Counted from the stretch's first letter, positions 1 through 7,595 are shown. The stretch is 25,410 nt of DNA from an uncultured Lachnoanaerobaculum sp. (GCF_938015485.1 NZ_CALLVU010000027.1:1-25410); one strand, 5' to 3'. Notes: generated by a model not told the origin, from the letters alone. Numbers and translations are program-made.

Positions 1-3
1 AAA

Positions 4-23
4 GAGATGACCAAAGTCATCTC
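4..23 (-). terminator. Inverted repeat at window edge, possible terminator of the AraC-family gene
   Basis: A perfect 8-bp stem (GAGATGAC at 4-11, GTCATCTC at 16-23) closes a 4-base loop. On the minus strand the stem is followed by TTT at positions 3-1 and then the window ends, so the T-tract cannot be judged. It lies about 130 bases beyond the stop of the AraC-family gene, which makes it a plausible but unproven terminator. Confidence 0.4.
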
Positions 24-105
24 GTAAAAAGTCTAACTTTTAGGGGTCACCTCAATTATGTAAGTACTCTCTTTTCTATTTTCAGACTATTTCAGACGCA
101 CGGCG

Positions 106-134
106 GTGGGTAGGGATCCCTACCACTGTTTTTT
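106..134 (+). terminator. Palindromic hairpin followed by a T-run
   Basis: The palindrome centred on GGGATCCC (GTAGGGATCCCTAC with flanking GTGG/CCAC and one bulged G) is followed on the plus strand by TG and six T. That is terminator-like for a plus-strand transcript entering from the left edge. On the minus strand the hairpin lacks a T-tract. It may mark convergent genes, with the partner outside the window. Confidence 0.4.
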
Positions 135-155
135 GTATTCTTGGCAAATTGGGTT

Positions 156-998
156 TTAAGCTTTAGTTATTGGAATCCATAACTCCATTTTGTAATCAGG
201 ACTATGCATATCACCCTCATAGTAATATTCAAAGTCAGGCTTTCCTGAGTGAATATAGCCATGCTCAGGAAAGAATACTTTCATCGCATATTTCCATCCG
301 GTATGAATGCAATCTGGAACACTTCCTGTTAACTCTACAACGGCATACTCTGCTTCATCAACTTCTAAAACATCTAAGCCCATGCTTCTTGCTTTGTCTA
401 CATCATTAACAATATAGCATGCCATATAGTTTATTGTGCTTGGGTTTTCCACATCATGACAAACGCCAACACTTTGACCGTTTCCCAAACTTGCAAGTTC
501 ATCGTGGCTATATTTTTCATACAGCTTATCCCAGACACTTGGACATAATGATGAATTGATGCTTTGTTCATTTACCCCTGCGACTGCAAAGGCTTGTTTC
601 TTTTGAATTGTAATATTCATGCTTCTTCCTCCTCTTACACTGAGTGCTAATTGCACCCGTGAAACTAATTTGAATGGTTCCCCATTTCTCACCTCCGAAG
701 GAGTAAATCCATGAAAATTTTTAAACGCTGTTCCAAATGAATCTGATGACTCATATCCAAATTTGAAAGCAACATCAATAATTTTTTCATCCGTATTTCT
801 TAATATAACGGCTGCTTCCGTCAATCTTCTGCTTCTTAAATATTCTGAAAGCGTTGTTTCAGTCAGAATAGAAAACAAGCGACTGAACATTGAATACGAA
901 TATCCGGATAACTGAGTTACTTTCTTTTCGTCAATTTCATCATCAAGAACTGTTTCAAGATAATCAATCGTATTGTTAAACGACTTGATAATATTCAT
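156..998 (-). CDS. AraC-family regulator with GyrI-like effector-binding domain
   Basis: A 280-residue transcription regulator. Residues about 8-108 form a double helix-turn-helix AraC DNA-binding domain; the second helix-turn-helix carries the family signature (IIDVAFKFGYESSDSFGTAF, then FKNFHGFTPSEVR). Residues about 125-280 resemble the GyrI-like/BmrR effector-binding fold (start MNITIQKKQAFAVAGV, end MELWIPI). The DNA-binding domain is N-terminal and the ligand domain C-terminal, as in Rob- and SoxS-related proteins of Firmicutes. These usually sense small hydrophobic or cationic compounds; the ligand here is unknown. The ATG is preceded by GGGGGA at good spacing. A possible -10 box (TATACT, minus strand, 1028-1033) lies upstream without a convincing -35. 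No target efflux gene is adjacent. Confidence 0.88.
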   Translation of the reverse strand: MNIIKSFNNTIDYLETVLDDEIDEKKVTQLSGYSYSMFSRLFSILTETTLSEYLRSRRLTEAAVILRNTDEKIIDVAFKFGYESSDSFGTAFKNFHGFTPSEVRNGEPFKLVSRVQLALSVRGGRSMNITIQKKQAFAVAGVNEQSINSSLCPSVWDKLYEKYSHDELASLGNGQSVGVCHDVENPSTINYMACYIVNDVDKARSMGLDVLEVDEAEYAVVELTGSVPDCIHTGWKYAMKVFFPEHGYIHSGKPDFEYYYEGDMHSPDYKMELWIPITKA

Positions 999-1124
999 TT
1001 CAAATCCCCCTTTTTTCGGTTTATTTTAGTATAGAGGAAGATTTCTTTTCCTACCCTACAACATCCGTACAAGTTTTATAGGTTTTATCTCATGGAAACT
1101 TATAGTATGCCACGTTCAACAAGT

Positions 1125-1328
1125 TCAGATTTTTAATTCAATTCCATGTTCAGTAAAATTGTAAGGGTTATACTTTATATTACTTCCACTACCTGTTTCT
1201 TTGTTCAAGGTCGCGTTTTGCGGCCTTGAAAGTTCATCTATTACCACGATTTCTTTATTTTCTTTTGTCATAAAATGAACTTCACCGAATTCATATTTAC
1301 CGTCCTTGTCAACACCGGTGATATCAAT
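1125..1328 (-). pseudogene. C-terminal fragment of an unrecognised gene
   Basis: In this 325-base stretch without an intact gene (999-1323), one minus-strand frame stays open for 67 codons and ends in TGA. Its translation looks like real protein: it contains GVDKDGKYEFGEVHF near the start and NPYNFTEHGIELKI at the end. It has no start at its left end, because the frame meets a TAA just inside the end of the acetyltransferase gene, in another frame. An internal ATG at 1271 would give 48 residues with only a poor ribosome site. I read it as the surviving 3' end of a gene whose front was lost, perhaps when the acetyltransferase gene arrived. I do not recognise the family. The rest of the gap holds only the upstream region of the AraC-family gene. 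Confidence 0.4.
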
Positions 1329-1869
1329 TTAATTCCAATCGCATTGAAACAAGTTCTTGCCACCCCTTGTACCGTGAAATAAAGCCTCTGGGATTGCGTC
1401 CAAATTCAACAAATCCTATACTTTCGTATAGGGCAATAGCTTTACTATTCTCACTTGCAACCTCTAATTCCAGTTGTAAATAGCCTGCATTTTTTGCACA
1501 CTCTATACAAGACATGGCCAGAGCCCTACCTATTCCAATCCCCCAAAAGTCTTCTTCAATTGCCATTCCAAATTCTGCACGATGTCTAATTTTGTTTTGG
1601 CCTTTCTGATTTAAACTACCAATTCCAATAATACTGCCATCGACAACTGCACAAAGATATACTTCTTTATCTGAGTTTTCTTTTTTAGTCAAAAATTGCT
1701 TTTCAAGCGTTACATCAAATGTTATTTCATCTTTGTACGATGATAAAAAATCTGTTTGCTCGTGAGTTGAAAGAAAAATATTTAGAACTTCCTGTGCATC
1801 GTCTCTAACAGCATTACGAATTAAACACATTTTACCATTCTTTAAAATAATATTTTTAGTAAATTTCAT
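1324..1869 (-). CDS. GNAT family N-acetyltransferase
   Basis: A 181-residue acetyl-CoA-dependent acetyltransferase. The fold is seen from an N-terminal ligand region (IRNAVRDDAQEVLNIFLSTH), the central strand (GIGSLNQ...AEFGMAIEEDFWGIGIGRAL) with the acetyl-CoA pyrophosphate loop W-G-I-G-I-G-R-A, and the C-terminal segment LELEVASENSKAIALYESIGF, which is typical of the RimJ/RimL-like and PhnO-like branch. The substrate cannot be told. The ATG has an AGGAG about 10 bases upstream. No promoter is obvious in the 55 bases after the neighbouring gene, so it may be read from that gene's transcript. Its 3' end overlaps an apparent gene remnant. Confidence 0.85.
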   Translation of the reverse strand: MKFTKNIILKNGKMCLIRNAVRDDAQEVLNIFLSTHEQTDFLSSYKDEITFDVTLEKQFLTKKENSDKEVYLCAVVDGSIIGIGSLNQKGQNKIRHRAEFGMAIEEDFWGIGIGRALAMSCIECAKNAGYLQLELEVASENSKAIALYESIGFVEFGRNPRGFISRYKGWQELVSMRLELN

Positions 1870-1924
1870 CTTCTACCATCTCCTACTATTTGGAATTTAC
1901 CTATACTTGCAAACTGAGATTTGA

Positions 1925-2251
1925 TCATAACATTTCAATATGAGACTTGAAATATTTCTCTTGAAATCTAACGGCTTCTTCAATTTCTTCTACTGTAAAC
2001 TTTATTCCTATTGGAGCAATAACCCATTTTTCTTCTGCATCATCGTCCCTTTTGATAACAGCAATTAATTCTCCTTCATATTCATCGACTGCTTTATCAA
2101 CCCCAAGTATATATACGTCTTGTTCTTCCCCATCAGGAGCGATTATTCCTTCAATATAACCATAATTGATTGGATAAATATGTTCAGGATAATCAGGATG
2201 AGCACTCCCAAGCTTACGATCAACTTTAACTTTTACAATTTTACCAATCAT
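1925..2251 (-). CDS. Small family I inorganic pyrophosphatase-like protein
   Basis: About 108 residues from the preferred ATG; an upstream ATG at 2284 would give 119. It carries the family I pyrophosphatase core: VDR, then YPINYGYIEG (compare YPCNYGY in E. coli Ppa), then DGEEQDV where Ppa has DGDPVDV, then a DDDAEEKW segment in place of the second acidic loop, and KYFK near the C-terminus. Two metal-ligand aspartates appear as glutamate. The protein is much shorter than the usual 170-180 residues and lacks the N-terminal strand that supplies Lys29 and Glu31 in E. coli. I chose ATG 2251 because small clostridial relatives start close to MIGK and a GGTGATGG precedes it. The 2284 ATG directly abuts the stop of the gene before, so translational coupling from there is possible. 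Hydrolysis of pyrophosphate is inferred, not assured. Confidence 0.72.
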   Translation of the reverse strand: MIGKIVKVKVDRKLGSAHPDYPEHIYPINYGYIEGIIAPDGEEQDVYILGVDKAVDEYEGELIAVIKRDDDAEEKWVIAPIGIKFTVEEIEEAVRFQEKYFKSHIEML

Positions 2252-2284
2252 ATCTTCCATCACCAAATTCAAATCTAAAATCAT

Positions 2285-2707
2285 CTACAAATTCCCAAAC
2301 ACCCTTCTAACCCCATCTTCATAACACCTACTATCAAAATTCGGTTTATACTTTGTCGTTTTCGTCTTAATGATATCCGAAAGCTCTAAAAGATAGTCCT
2401 TATACATTTTAAGAAACTTTCTTACACTTTCTGTCTTGTCAAAATTCCACTCATTAGCGCTGAAATGAACATATACCATAAACTTCCTCGCTTTAGAATA
2501 GTATCTTGCCTGATAAATTCCTGATTTAGGATAATACTTTGATATATTTCCGCTAAGACAAACGCAAATATCCATCTTCTGCAATGCCTCTATATCAATG
2601 CTTTCAAAAGTTTTTTTCATTTCTTTTCTTACCGTTCTTGCGGCAGATAGTATATTATCTAATATATCATCCGTTCCGCCGACAATAATATTCATATTAA
2701 CTTTCAT
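2285..2707 (-). CDS. Hypothetical protein, 140 residues
   Basis: I do not recognise the family. The frame is open from 2749 through a TTG, but the first ATG with a ribosome site (GAGGG four bases upstream) is at 2707 and starts MKVNMNIIVGGTDD. The protein is soluble-looking, with no signal peptide or membrane segment. It has a predicted beta start (MNIIVGG), a charged helix (ILSAARTVRKEMKKTFESID), strands around DICVCLSGN and ARKFMVYVHFSAN, and a basic helical C-terminal half. Small alpha/beta proteins of this kind in variable regions are sometimes immunity or antitoxin-like, but no toxin partner is visible and this is only a guess. Its stop TAG abuts an ATG of the pyrophosphatase-like gene, so the two are probably co-translated. 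Confidence 0.6.
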   Translation of the reverse strand: MKVNMNIIVGGTDDILDNILSAARTVRKEMKKTFESIDIEALQKMDICVCLSGNISKYYPKSGIYQARYYSKARKFMVYVHFSANEWNFDKTESVRKFLKMYKDYLLELSDIIKTKTTKYKPNFDSRCYEDGVRRVFGNL

Positions 2708-2760
2708 ATTTCCCTCAAATTTCGGCTGTGAAGTTAAAAAATCCCCCAATACTTGACATA

Positions 2761-2779
2761 ATACCCAAAAACCAACGCA
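2761..2779. repeat. Short direct repeat, copy 1
   Basis: The sequence ATACCCAAAAACCAACGCA recurs about 1 kb away at 3777-3796 with a single inserted G. In minus-strand orientation each copy sits 40-75 bases upstream of the start of a minus-strand gene. The function is unknown. Confidence 0.45.
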
Positions 2780-2786
2780 TACCTGT

Positions 2787-2918
2787 TCATTTGTTTATTA
2801 AATCTTTTGGTAGAATATCCATATATTTCCTGTTGTTGCAATTATACCGTATATCAATAGATAAACAGCTGCACTTCTTCACATAGTAAAGCTTACAATA
2901 ATCACATTCACACAGCAT
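2787..2918 (-). CDS. Possible Cys-rich microprotein, 43 residues
   Basis: A short minus-strand frame from ATG 2918 codes for a protein rich in cysteine: MLCECDYCKLYYVKKCSCLS..., with Cys at residues 3, 5, 8, 16, 18 and 27. The C-x-C-x2-C and C-x-C spacing resembles a small zinc-binding knuckle. The frame continues upstream without a stop to a GTG at 2948, which overlaps the TGA of the YdcF-like gene as GTGA; that start would give 53 residues. Neither start has a strong ribosome site, so the case rests on composition and on the coupling overlap. I do not recognise a family. Confidence 0.32.
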   Translation of the reverse strand: MLCECDYCKLYYVKKCSCLSIDIRYNCNNRKYMDILPKDLINK

Positions 2919-2944
2919 ATCCGATGACAATGAATTATAGTATA

Positions 2945-3736
2945 TCACTTTGAAGAATATAACGGATTTGCTTCTCTGGTTTTATCTCCATATACTAATT
3001 TCAATTCTTCAAAAGCAATCTTCACCTGTTCGGGAATATCAACATGAACAATGTATTTTTTTCCTCTAGTACCATAGCCATTCTCATCATCTGTTAGCCT
3101 TGGAATTTCTCCCATAAGTAAGTTAACATATCTATCTATCGTCCACATTCCATGAATATCTTTTTCGTAATACAATTTTTCACCGTCACTTAACACATTT
3201 ACCGCATATGTGGCATAATTGATAATCATAATATCATCTTGTAAATATTTTTTCAGTCCTGCAGTCATACGCCTTTGCATAGATGCATCCTGACTTAAAA
3301 TAATATTTTTGAACCCGATATTTTCCTCTCGCAATAAATCCAGAAGATACGTTATATTGTTTCCACAATTTGTAGACTGAGTTTCAAGATAATCTGCCTT
3401 ACATCCATACACAGTTTTAAGATATCTTTGAAAGATTTCAGCTTCCGGTAAATCTGTTGTTTCAATTTCAGGATGTTCCCGATGGATTATCTGACGCAAT
3501 GTTTCTGTTGTATGCCCGGCACCACCAACAATAATGTATTTCTTTGCAATATTATTTTTTATTGCTTCTGCTAAAACATCCCCTCCGGCAAGTATACTTC
3601 CTCCAAATAAAACCATTACATCTACCTGATGAATTCCATAGAATTCTAATAATTTTTCTTGACTCAATTCATTTATATCCCTTATTCCACAAAATTTTCC
3701 AAGAATATTTATATTATCAGCAACTTTAGAATCCAT
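2945..3736 (-). CDS. YdcF/ElyC-SanA family (DUF218) protein
   Basis: A 263-residue protein with the DUF218 Rossmann-like core: VDVMVLFGGSILAGGDVLAEAI is the family's first strand and glycine-rich loop, KYIIVGGAGHTTETL the second. Acidic E-T-T-D-L-P-E-A-E and Q-S-T-N-C-G-N-N-I follow, where the family has its conserved E..S.NT..N segment, then IILSQDASMQRRM. E. coli YdcF binds S-adenosylmethionine and SanA/ElyC act in envelope integrity; no precise reaction is assigned to this soluble branch. There is no membrane anchor or signal peptide. The ATG at 3736 has GGAGG five bases upstream; the longer frame to 3784 starts with TTG and lacks one. Confidence 0.78.
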   Translation of the reverse strand: MDSKVADNINILGKFCGIRDINELSQEKLLEFYGIHQVDVMVLFGGSILAGGDVLAEAIKNNIAKKYIIVGGAGHTTETLRQIIHREHPEIETTDLPEAEIFQRYLKTVYGCKADYLETQSTNCGNNITYLLDLLREENIGFKNIILSQDASMQRRMTAGLKKYLQDDIMIINYATYAVNVLSDGEKLYYEKDIHGMWTIDRYVNLLMGEIPRLTDDENGYGTRGKKYIVHVDIPEQVKIAFEELKLVYGDKTREANPLYSSK

Positions 3737-3776
3737 TTTAGCCTCCAATCCATCTCCAAATTTATATATCTTATAA

Positions 3777-3796
3777 ATACCCAAAAAGCCAACGCA
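3777..3796. repeat. Short direct repeat, copy 2
   Basis: ATACCCAAAAAGCCAACGCA matches the copy at 2761-2779 except for one extra G. On the minus strand it overlaps the right arm of an imperfect hairpin (3784-3818, outer stem AAAAGC/GCTTTT) that could be a weak terminator for ispD. Confidence 0.45.
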
Positions 3797-3821
3797 ACCA
3801 CAGGCTGCATCAGCTTTTCTA

Positions 3822-4520
3822 TTAACAATTCCGGGCGTCCAAAAACGCCTTAGCTATAATTATATCCTCAGGTGTGGTTACCTTTATATTTTTATAATCA
3901 CCCTCTATCAGTCTTACCTTGGTATCACTAAACTTCTCAACCACCATTGCATCATCTGTGATACCAAGAGTCTTATAGTCGGTTTTATAAAGCCGTTCAA
4001 ATGCAGACTTTACCAAAGCTATATCAAAGCACTGTGGGGTCTGGATAATACAAAGTGTATTTCGATCAATTGTCTCACCGCCAAATTCTCCCTCTCGCAC
4101 TCTTATAGTATCTTTTGGAGTTACTGCAGGTACAACCGCCCTATATTTAACTGTCTCTTCTATACATCTGTTTATAAGCGCCACACTTATCATAGCTCTG
4201 GCAGAGTCATGTATCAGGCAGATATCTCCTATGGCTTCTTTTAACCCGTTGTATACCGAATCATATCTTTCATCCCCACCGGCGACAATACTTGTTACTT
4301 TAGAAAATCCATATCTTTTTATGACATCTTCTCTTACGAAATCAATATCATCTTTTGAAGTAACTACAATTATATCATCCGTATTACTTTCACTGAAGGC
4401 TTTTAGTGAATAGTATAACAAGGGCTTATCAAAAAGCTCTACAAACTGTTTCTTTTTCTTGGCACTAAATCTCTTTCCGCTGCCTGCGGCAAGTATTATC
4501 GCCGTACTTCTCATAATCAT
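3822..4520 (-). CDS. ispD: 2-C-methyl-D-erythritol 4-phosphate cytidylyltransferase
   Basis: A 232-residue cytoplasmic enzyme that joins CTP to methylerythritol 4-phosphate in the non-mevalonate isoprenoid pathway. The nucleotide-binding loop is AAGSGKRF at residues about 11-18, followed by the lysine-rich stretch. Further family motifs are HDSARA (usual HDAARP, here with Ala for Pro), TPKDTIR, QTPQCF, the TDDAM segment (usual TDDAS) and G-x-x-x-N-I-K-V-T-T-P-E-D near the end. Length is normal. Two ATGs lie at the start (codons 1 and 3); neither has a strong ribosome site. It follows tsaD by 29 bases on the same strand and is probably the last gene of that run. No partner ispF is adjacent. 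Confidence 0.95.
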   Translation of the reverse strand: MIMRSTAIILAAGSGKRFSAKKKKQFVELFDKPLLYYSLKAFSESNTDDIIVVTSKDDIDFVREDVIKRYGFSKVTSIVAGGDERYDSVYNGLKEAIGDICLIHDSARAMISVALINRCIEETVKYRAVVPAVTPKDTIRVREGEFGGETIDRNTLCIIQTPQCFDIALVKSAFERLYKTDYKTLGITDDAMVVEKFSDTKVRLIEGDYKNIKVTTPEDIIIAKAFLDARNC

Positions 4521-4549
4521 ATTCCAATATCAATAAATACTTTTTAAAA

Positions 4550-5563
4550 TCACAGTTCAAGATTCGGCACCGCATTCAGTGTCAAATCCTTAAAGTTGTT
4601 GTTAATATATTCAAAGTATGCGGCTACACCGATCATTGCCGCATTGTCGGTACAAAATATCGGTGAAGGGAAATGAAGCTTCAATCCTTCCTCACTGCAT
4701 TTTTCTTCCATCAAGCTTCTAAGTGCGGTATTTGAAGCCACACCGCCTGCCATAGCTACATTCTTTATATTGTAATCCTTTGCAACAGCAATAGTATGCT
4801 CCACCAAGACCTCTACAACAGCTCTTTGGAATGAAGCTACAAGGTCATTTACATTTATCTTTTCACCGGTCATATTTGCCTTGTTTTGATAATTTAAAAC
4901 TGCAGATTTTACACCTGAAAAGCTGAAATCATATTTTGAGTCATTGACTCTTGCCTTTGGAAACTCTATAGCATGAGGATTTCCAAGCTTTGCCGCCTTA
5001 TCAATCTTCGGACCTCCGGGATATCCAAGTCCGACACTTCTTGCAACCTTGTCAAAGGCCTCACCTGCCGCATCATCTCTGGTGGTCGCGACTATCTCAA
5101 AATCATTATAATCCTTTACAATCGCTATTTCGGTATGACCGCCTGATACGATAAGACATACAAAAGGAGGTTTGAGCTCCTCGTGTTCTATAAGGTTTGC
5201 AAACACATGTCCTTTTATATGATGTACACCTATAAGAGGTTTGTTAAGGCCGTAGGCAAGCGCCTTTGCTTCTCCCACACCTACAAGCAGCGCTCCTACC
5301 AGCCCGGGACCGTAGGTAACCGCTATTGCATCTATATCATCAAAAGCAACATTTGCTTCTTTCAGTGCATCTTTTATTACAAAATTTATATTTTCTATAT
5401 GCTTTCTGGAGGCAATCTCAGGAACTACGCCTCCGTATATTGTATGTAAGTCTATCTGTGATGATATAATATTTGAAAGTACCTTTCTGCCATCCTCCAC
5501 TACAGCTGCCGCAGTCTCATCACAGGAGCTTTCTATTGCAAGTATCTTTATATTATTCTTCAT
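4550..5563 (-). CDS. tsaD: tRNA threonylcarbamoyladenosine transferase subunit TsaD
   Basis: A 337-residue ASKHA-fold protein that transfers the threonylcarbamoyl group to A37 of ANN-decoding tRNAs, acting with TsaB and TsaE. It shows the start ILAIESSCDETAAAVV, the iron-binding histidine pair in GVHHIKGHVFANL, SGGHTEI, SFSGVKSAV, AGGVASN and the late aspartate in FCTDNAAMIG. The frame opens with TTG two codons earlier, but ATG 5563 fits the family start better. It overlaps the end of rnz by 11 bases. Three of the t6A genes (tsaE, tsaB, tsaD) are in this run; the TsaC/Sua5 partner is not in the window. Confidence 0.96.
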   Translation of the reverse strand: MKNNIKILAIESSCDETAAAVVEDGRKVLSNIISSQIDLHTIYGGVVPEIASRKHIENINFVIKDALKEANVAFDDIDAIAVTYGPGLVGALLVGVGEAKALAYGLNKPLIGVHHIKGHVFANLIEHEELKPPFVCLIVSGGHTEIAIVKDYNDFEIVATTRDDAAGEAFDKVARSVGLGYPGGPKIDKAAKLGNPHAIEFPKARVNDSKYDFSFSGVKSAVLNYQNKANMTGEKINVNDLVASFQRAVVEVLVEHTIAVAKDYNIKNVAMAGGVASNTALRSLMEEKCSEEGLKLHFPSPIFCTDNAAMIGVAAYFEYINNNFKDLTLNAVPNLEL

Positions 5564-6461
5564 AACCAAGTTCTATACTCCATCCGTCTTTGGCAGTCTT
5601 TATAGCCGGAAAAATTTTCTTCAGCTTATCAATATACTCGTCAGGCTTGTTCATTGAAGGTGAATAATGTGTAAGCCACATTCTCTTCGGATTTGCCTCT
5701 TTGCCGAGATTTGCAGCCTCCGTCATAGTCATATGCTTATAACCTTTGGCATTGTCCTCCTTATCATCCTCACCGTACATACCCTCACATATAAAGAGGT
5801 CGCAGTCTGCGGCATACTCCGCGATAACAGGAACCGGTCTTGTATCTGTACAATAGTTGACCTTTATACCTCTTCTTGCCTCTCCCATTACCATATCGGG
5901 AGTATAGGTTTTGTCTCCGTCCATGATAATCTCGCCATGTTGCAATTTATTCCAATACTTTAGAGGAATATCAAGCTCCTTTGCTCTTGCGGCATCAAAC
6001 TTTCCCTTCCTCTCAATAGAGATTCTGTAACCGTAACAAGTCACCCGATGGTTTACCTTATACGCCTCTATCTTATATGGGGCAAAGTCTATCACTTCCT
6101 CATTTTCTCTAAGTTCTCTAAACTGTATTTCAAAAGGAAGCTCAGGTGCTATAACTCTCATAGCATTTACAACTCTCTCAAGCCCTTTAGGACCTATTAC
6201 GAGCAGCGGTGTGGTCTTTTCACAATTACCCATTGTAAGTAACAGTCCCGGAAGTCCGCTTATATGGTCTGCATGATAATGTGTAAAGCAGATCACATCT
6301 ATAGGCTTCGGGCTCCACCCCTTTTCCTTTATCGCAATTTGGGTGCCTTCGCCGCAATCTATCAAAAGATTTACTCCCTCACATCTTGCCATCATTGAAG
6401 TCAGCCATCTGTAAGGCAGCGGCATCATGCCCCCTGTACCTAATAAACAAATATCTAACAT
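5553..6461 (-). CDS. rnz: Ribonuclease Z (tRNA 3' endonuclease)
   Basis: A 302-residue metallo-beta-lactamase fold nuclease that removes 3' trailers from tRNA precursors. The metal motif is HYHADH (residues about 61-66) followed by ISGLPGLL. The later histidine is in VNHRV, the aspartate in CTDTRP, the family loop in GYKHMTMTEAA and the last histidine in LTHYSP. A region around FDAARAKELDIP matches the usual RNase Z substrate segment. It starts inside the last codons of rimI (7-base overlap) and ends inside the start of tsaD, so it is translated as part of the t6A cluster. Confidence 0.9.
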   Translation of the reverse strand: MLDICLLGTGGMMPLPYRWLTSMMARCEGVNLLIDCGEGTQIAIKEKGWSPKPIDVICFTHYHADHISGLPGLLLTMGNCEKTTPLLVIGPKGLERVVNAMRVIAPELPFEIQFRELRENEEVIDFAPYKIEAYKVNHRVTCYGYRISIERKGKFDAARAKELDIPLKYWNKLQHGEIIMDGDKTYTPDMVMGEARRGIKVNYCTDTRPVPVIAEYAADCDLFICEGMYGEDDKEDNAKGYKHMTMTEAANLGKEANPKRMWLTHYSPSMNKPDEYIDKLKKIFPAIKTAKDGWSIELGYEE

Positions 6462-6895
6462 TTTATATATCCTTCCATCAACAGAGCATCATCTAAAGGA
6501 TTTGAGTAATATTCTCTTCTGATCCCTATCTTTTTAAAGCCGTAGTTTTCATAAAGCCTTATGGCTGCGGTATTTTTACTTCTTACCTCAAGAAATACTT
6601 TCTTTACCTTTATTTTCCTCAGATTTGAAATCATAAAGTTCATAAGTTCATGAGCAAACCCTGAGTTTCTGCTGTTTTTATCTGTAGCTATACGAAAAAG
6701 TTCGGCCTCATCCATATTTACTCTGAAAATAATATAGGCTAAAACTCTACAGCCTTCTTCGATTACCATACAGTAATCAAATTTTGATTCTATAGAGTCT
6801 TTTATATTTTTTTCGCTCCAGGCATCACTGAAAATATCACATTCAAGTTCCCTTATCGCCTCGGTATCAGAGGGAAGCATCGGTCTTAGCCACAT
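6455..6895 (-). CDS. rimI: Ribosomal protein alanine N-acetyltransferase-like
   Basis: A 146-residue GNAT protein of the RimI branch. It has the start LRPMLPSDTEAIRELE, the acetyl-CoA loop in ATDKNSRNSGFAHELM (R-N-S-G-F-A) and the C-terminal signature LEVRSKNTAAIRLYENYGF followed by RREYYSNP. RimI acetylates the N-terminus of ribosomal protein bS18 in E. coli; in Firmicutes it lies by habit between tsaB and tsaD, as nearly here. The start overlaps the tsaB end by 29 bases and an AGAGAGAG stretch precedes the ATG. A second start at codon 6 is possible. Confidence 0.9.
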   Translation of the reverse strand: MWLRPMLPSDTEAIRELECDIFSDAWSEKNIKDSIESKFDYCMVIEEGCRVLAYIIFRVNMDEAELFRIATDKNSRNSGFAHELMNFMISNLRKIKVKKVFLEVRSKNTAAIRLYENYGFKKIGIRREYYSNPLDDALLMEGYIKC

Positions 6896-7595
6896 CTCTC
6901 TCTCTTTCCGCCTGACTTTTTCTAAGGTAATTAGGCCTCATATCATCTGCCGAGATAACCTTGCCGGCTTTCATCATTTCCATACCGAGCATTGCAATAT
7001 TTGATGCTCTCTGTCTGTTTAAATTTAACGGTGCAAAATCATGTTTAATTGTAAGTTTTTCATCAATATATTCTCTGAATACCGGCACACCGTCACCTAA
7101 GAATATCGCTCTTTCCACATTTTCTTTTGCACCTGTTTCTTTTAAAATTTCAAAAAGTTCGTCTATAGACACCGCCATAGACTCTGCTTTGACCTCAAGT
7201 TTTGTATCGTTTTTATATATTCCCGTATACACCTGATTTCTTCTGGCATCCATTATCGGCACTATAAGTGCATCACTTGCATAGATATTCATCGCCATAG
7301 CATCAAGTGTAGGAACTTCAATAAGAGGCAAATCCAGTGCCAGTCCAAGTCCCTTTGCACTTGCAGCCCCTATCCTAAGACCTGTAAATGAGCCGGGACC
7401 TCCTGAAACAGCTATAGCCGAAAGCTCACTAAGGCTTATCCCCGTCATCTTTACTATCTCATCAAGCATCGGCAACAATGTTTCCGAATGTGTCTTTTTA
7501 AAATTTGTAGTGTATTCAGCTATTGTCACATCTTCATCTATTATTGCAACTGAAGCCACCAATGCGGCACTTTCAATCCCTAAAATCTTCATCAT
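6867..7595 (-). CDS. tsaB: tRNA threonylcarbamoyladenosine biosynthesis protein TsaB
   Basis: A 242-residue paralogue of TsaD that serves as its dimer partner and is not itself catalytic. The start is KILGIESAALVASVAI and the key family segment is AVSGGPGSFTGLRIGAA; RRNQVYTGIY and a C-terminal DDMRPNYLRKSQAE (usual P.YLR) confirm the family. Its ATG-ATG start lies 23 bases inside the 3' end of tsaE, so the two are coupled. Confidence 0.95.
   Translation of the reverse strand: MMKILGIESAALVASVAIIDEDVTIAEYTTNFKKTHSETLLPMLDEIVKMTGISLSELSAIAVSGGPGSFTGLRIGAASAKGLGLALDLPLIEVPTLDAMAMNIYASDALIVPIMDARRNQVYTGIYKNDTKLEVKAESMAVSIDELFEILKETGAKENVERAIFLGDGVPVFREYIDEKLTIKHDFAPLNLNRQRASNIAMLGMEMMKAGKVISADDMRPNYLRKSQAERERDVAKTDASL

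Noticed and set aside
2787..3000. A promoter with TATAAT on the minus strand near 2841
   Set aside because: The -10 match is good, but no acceptable -35 lies 16-18 bases upstream and it falls within the candidate Cys-rich frame.
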